15,385 bases of DNA, taken from assembly GCA_046589965.1 (NCBI GenBank), contig JBKJVF010000215.1, positions 1 through 15,385 on the forward strand, read 5' to 3'. The notes beneath the pieces are model-generated. The model saw only the letters and a list, made by a program, of their open reading frames with translations, did no database searches and had not been told where the DNA came from. The position numbers were made by a program, and so were the translations under genes. The DNA comes from JAJNPS01 sp046589965 (GTDB lineage: Bacteria > Pseudomonadota > Alphaproteobacteria > Rhodobacterales > Rhodobacteraceae). Of this stretch, positions 14,701-15,385 are shown piece after piece. Every line of letters starts with the position of its first letter. Within the stretch, counting starts at the first letter, position 1.

Positions 14701-15385
14701 TCATTCTGCCGCGATCCCTTCTAGTCTGTCTTCAAGTTCGTCCGCTGCGTTCTGCAACGCGGCCAGTGTCGCGGCATCCGGCTGCCAGTATTGGCGGTCC
14801 GATGCTTCCAAAAGCCGCCCGGCCATGCGGCTGGACGCTTCGGGGTTCAGCTCTGCCAGACGGCGGCGCATGGCCTCGTCCAGCACAAAGGTTTCGGACA
14901 GGCGCTGATAGACCCATGGGTCGACATGGCCGGTAGTGGCCGACCAGCCCATCGTGTTGGTCACATGTGCCTCGATCTGGCGCACGCCTTCGGCGCCATG
15001 GCGCAACAGACCCTCGTAGAATTTCGGGTTCAGCGTGCGTGACCGGCTTTCCAGCGCGATCTGGTCTTTCAGCGTGCGGACCTGTCCGCCCCCGCGCGTC
15101 TGGTCGCCGATATAGACCGGGGTGTCCTCGCCGCCACGGGCGCGTTTCACCGCGCGGGCGATGCCGCCGAGGGTGTCGAAGTAGTGGTCGACCGAGGTGA
15201 CGCCGAGTTCGACGGATTCGAGGTTCTGGTAGGCCAGATCCACATCCTTCAACGCCTTTTGCAGCAGCGCCGCGTTCTTTACGGCCTTGCCCGTGCGGCC
15301 ATAGGCGAAAGACTTGCGCGCCTCATACGCGTCGGCCAACTCATCTTCCTGTCCAAAGGCGGATGACCCGACCAGCGTGTTGACG
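14701..15385 (-). CDS. bchH: Magnesium chelatase H subunit BchH, C-terminal end (partial)
   Basis: BchH is the large porphyrin-binding subunit of Mg-chelatase. With BchD and BchI it inserts magnesium into protoporphyrin IX, the committed step to bacteriochlorophyll. About 228 C-terminal residues are visible and the frame is open to the window edge. It reads VNTLVGSSAFGQEDELADAY, then EARKSFAYGR, ESVELGVTSVDHYFDTLGGI, YIGDQTRGGGQVRTL and TLNPKFYEGLLRHGAEGVRQ. The apparent start at 15339 is an internal TTG, so it is not a start. The gene ends with GIAAE and TGA at 14701. It precedes bchL in the same direction, 79 bp away. Confidence 0.96.
   Translation of the reverse strand, partial: VNTLVGSSAFGQEDELADAYEARKSFAYGRTGKAVKNAALLQKALKDVDLAYQNLESVELGVTSVDHYFDTLGGIARAVKRARGGEDTPVYIGDQTRGGGQVRTLKDQIALESRSRTLNPKFYEGLLRHGAEGVRQIEAHVTNTMGWSATTGHVDPWVYQRLSETFVLDEAMRRRLAELNPEASSRMAGRLLEASDRQYWQPDAATLAALQNAADELEDRLEGIAAE

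Overview
This window is high-GC DNA from an aerobic anoxygenic phototroph of the Roseobacter/Rhodobacter group (Alphaproteobacteria, Rhodobacterales). I infer this from an AcsF-type (oxygen-dependent) cyclase, a cytochrome c2 very like that of Rhodobacter sphaeroides, and the photosynthesis gene order bchH-bchL-bchM-lhaA-puhA-puhB-puhC-orf-acsF-puhE-hemA-cycA. The genus cannot be named from the sequence alone.

Left part (1-5471, + strand): a urease operon, entered at the 3' end of ureA and running through ureB, a 109-aa phasin-like gene, ureC, ureE, ureF and ureG. UreA/B/C form the nickel enzyme that splits urea into ammonia and carbamate. UreE, UreF and UreG load nickel. ureD would lie upstream, outside the window. 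Most junctions are overlapping or tightly coupled (TGATG, TTGA, ATGA). The exception is a 1.15-kb gap between ureC and ureE. It holds an HNH endonuclease gene, a displaced second copy of the ureC 3' end, and a small gene on the opposite strand.

The most striking object is in that gap (about 2457-3443). The last 34 codons of ureC occur twice, 870 bp apart, with the HNH gene between them. The two copies differ at 12 of 102 bases. All 12 are third-codon-position and silent. The simplest reading is a small mobile unit made of a replacement ureC tail plus a free-standing HNH endonuclease. It landed inside the 3' end of ureC, restored the reading frame with its own tail and pushed the old tail downstream as a pseudogene. 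This resembles intronless homing, but at a housekeeping metabolic gene.

Right part (5523-15385, - strand): one edge of the photosynthesis gene cluster. In transcription order it encodes the Mg-chelatase H subunit (partial), the L-protein of dark-operative protochlorophyllide reductase, the Mg-protoporphyrin methyltransferase, the light-harvesting assembly factor LhaA, reaction-centre subunit H with assembly factors PuhB and PuhC, a small conserved protein, the aerobic cyclase AcsF, PuhE, 5-aminolevulinate synthase and cytochrome c2. Tetrapyrrole supply, bacteriochlorophyll synthesis, reaction-centre assembly and the electron donor thus sit on one strand. The two halves converge on a shared hairpin terminator at 5473-5500.

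The acsF-puhE gap (8120-8218) carries three consecutive perfect hairpins. The last has a 13-bp stem that buries the puhE ribosome-binding site and ends exactly at its ATG, so it is a good candidate for RNA-level control of puhE and hemA. I saw no tRNA, rRNA, CRISPR array or insertion-sequence ends.
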